From Pseudomonadota bacterium (lineage in GTDB: Bacteria; Desulfobacterota; Desulfobacteria; Desulfobacterales; RPRI01): DNA of 22,056 bases. Shown here in pieces: positions 22,007-22,056 of the stretch (its first letter is position 1; every line of letters begins with the position of its first letter). A program made the translations under genes and the position numbers. The stretch spans positions 1-22,056 of the forward strand of contig JAHJRK010000395.1 in the NCBI GenBank assembly GCA_018830925.1, given 5' to 3'. The notes below the pieces were generated by a model. It worked only from the letters and a program-made list of their open reading frames with translations. It had not been told where the DNA came from and made no database searches.

Positions 22007-22056
22007 TTAAAACGAGGCATCAAGAACTTCCGCAATCCAACTTTCCTGGCTGCCCA
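22007..22056 (-). CDS. possible C-terminal end of an ORF entering from the right
   Basis: The last 15 sense codons on the minus strand read GSQESWIAEVLDASF followed by TAA. The stretch is too short to identify. Its place next to the 47-bp repeat makes a transposase or its helper protein possible, but other minus-strand frames close quickly here and this one may be chance. Confidence 0.25.
   Translation of the reverse strand, partial: GSQESWIAEVLDASF

Overview
The window looks like a piece of a strictly anaerobic Desulfobacterota (deltaproteobacterial, Desulfobacterales-like) genome. The reasons are a glycyl radical enzyme next to CoA-activation and acyl-CoA dehydrogenase genes, a CooC-type nickel-insertion ATPase, and several families of long palindromic intergenic repeats. 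This assignment is inference from gene content; there is no rRNA or other taxonomic marker.

Left part (1-12.7 kb). A minus-strand pair encodes a Ski2-like DEAH helicase (cut by the window edge) and a CooC-like P-loop ATPase, overlapping by ATGA. Divergent from them is a PadR regulator whose promoter contains a perfect 13-bp inverted repeat. The regulator overlaps an NAD-dependent epimerase/dehydratase gene. Then, all on the plus strand, come a short-chain dehydrogenase, a 794-residue glycyl radical enzyme of the GCxEP class, a two-subunit type I CoA-transferase, an MmgE/PrpD-family protein, an acyl-CoA dehydrogenase and a small SCP2-like protein. I read this as one catabolic locus: radical attack or elimination on a substrate, CoA activation, (de)hydration and dehydrogenation, with a lipid-type carrier. 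No activase for the glycyl radical enzyme is present, and the substrate cannot be read from the sequence. Long imperfect palindromes punctuate the locus at about 3.9-4.1, 5.0, 7.5 and 12.1 kb.

Right part (12.7-22.06 kb). This is an accessory region with the marks of repeated insertion, bounded by two direct copies of a 47-bp repeat (12772 and 21945). In order it holds: a VapBC-like toxin-antitoxin pair with a PIN toxin; a group II intron whose reverse-transcriptase ORF has been almost entirely deleted while domains V and VI remain; an antisense ORF remnant of the homing-endonuclease-associated-repeat type truncated by that intron; attC-like hairpins; an AT-rich minus-strand operon; a protein with a PD-(D/E)XK nuclease-like C-terminus; and a UPF0175 antitoxin overlapping a decapitated PIN toxin, between two decayed copies of a transposase C-terminus.

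The AT-rich operon (14.7-19.0 kb) encodes a membrane protein, a methyltransferase and a complete ECF-type transporter (S, T and a fused double ATPase). The fused ATPase is strikingly asymmetric. Its first half has lost the P-loop but keeps LSGGE. Its second half keeps the P-loop and Walker B but has lost the signature. Only one composite ATP site can therefore be complete. This operon and the glycyl radical enzyme locus are the two best candidates for undescribed systems here.
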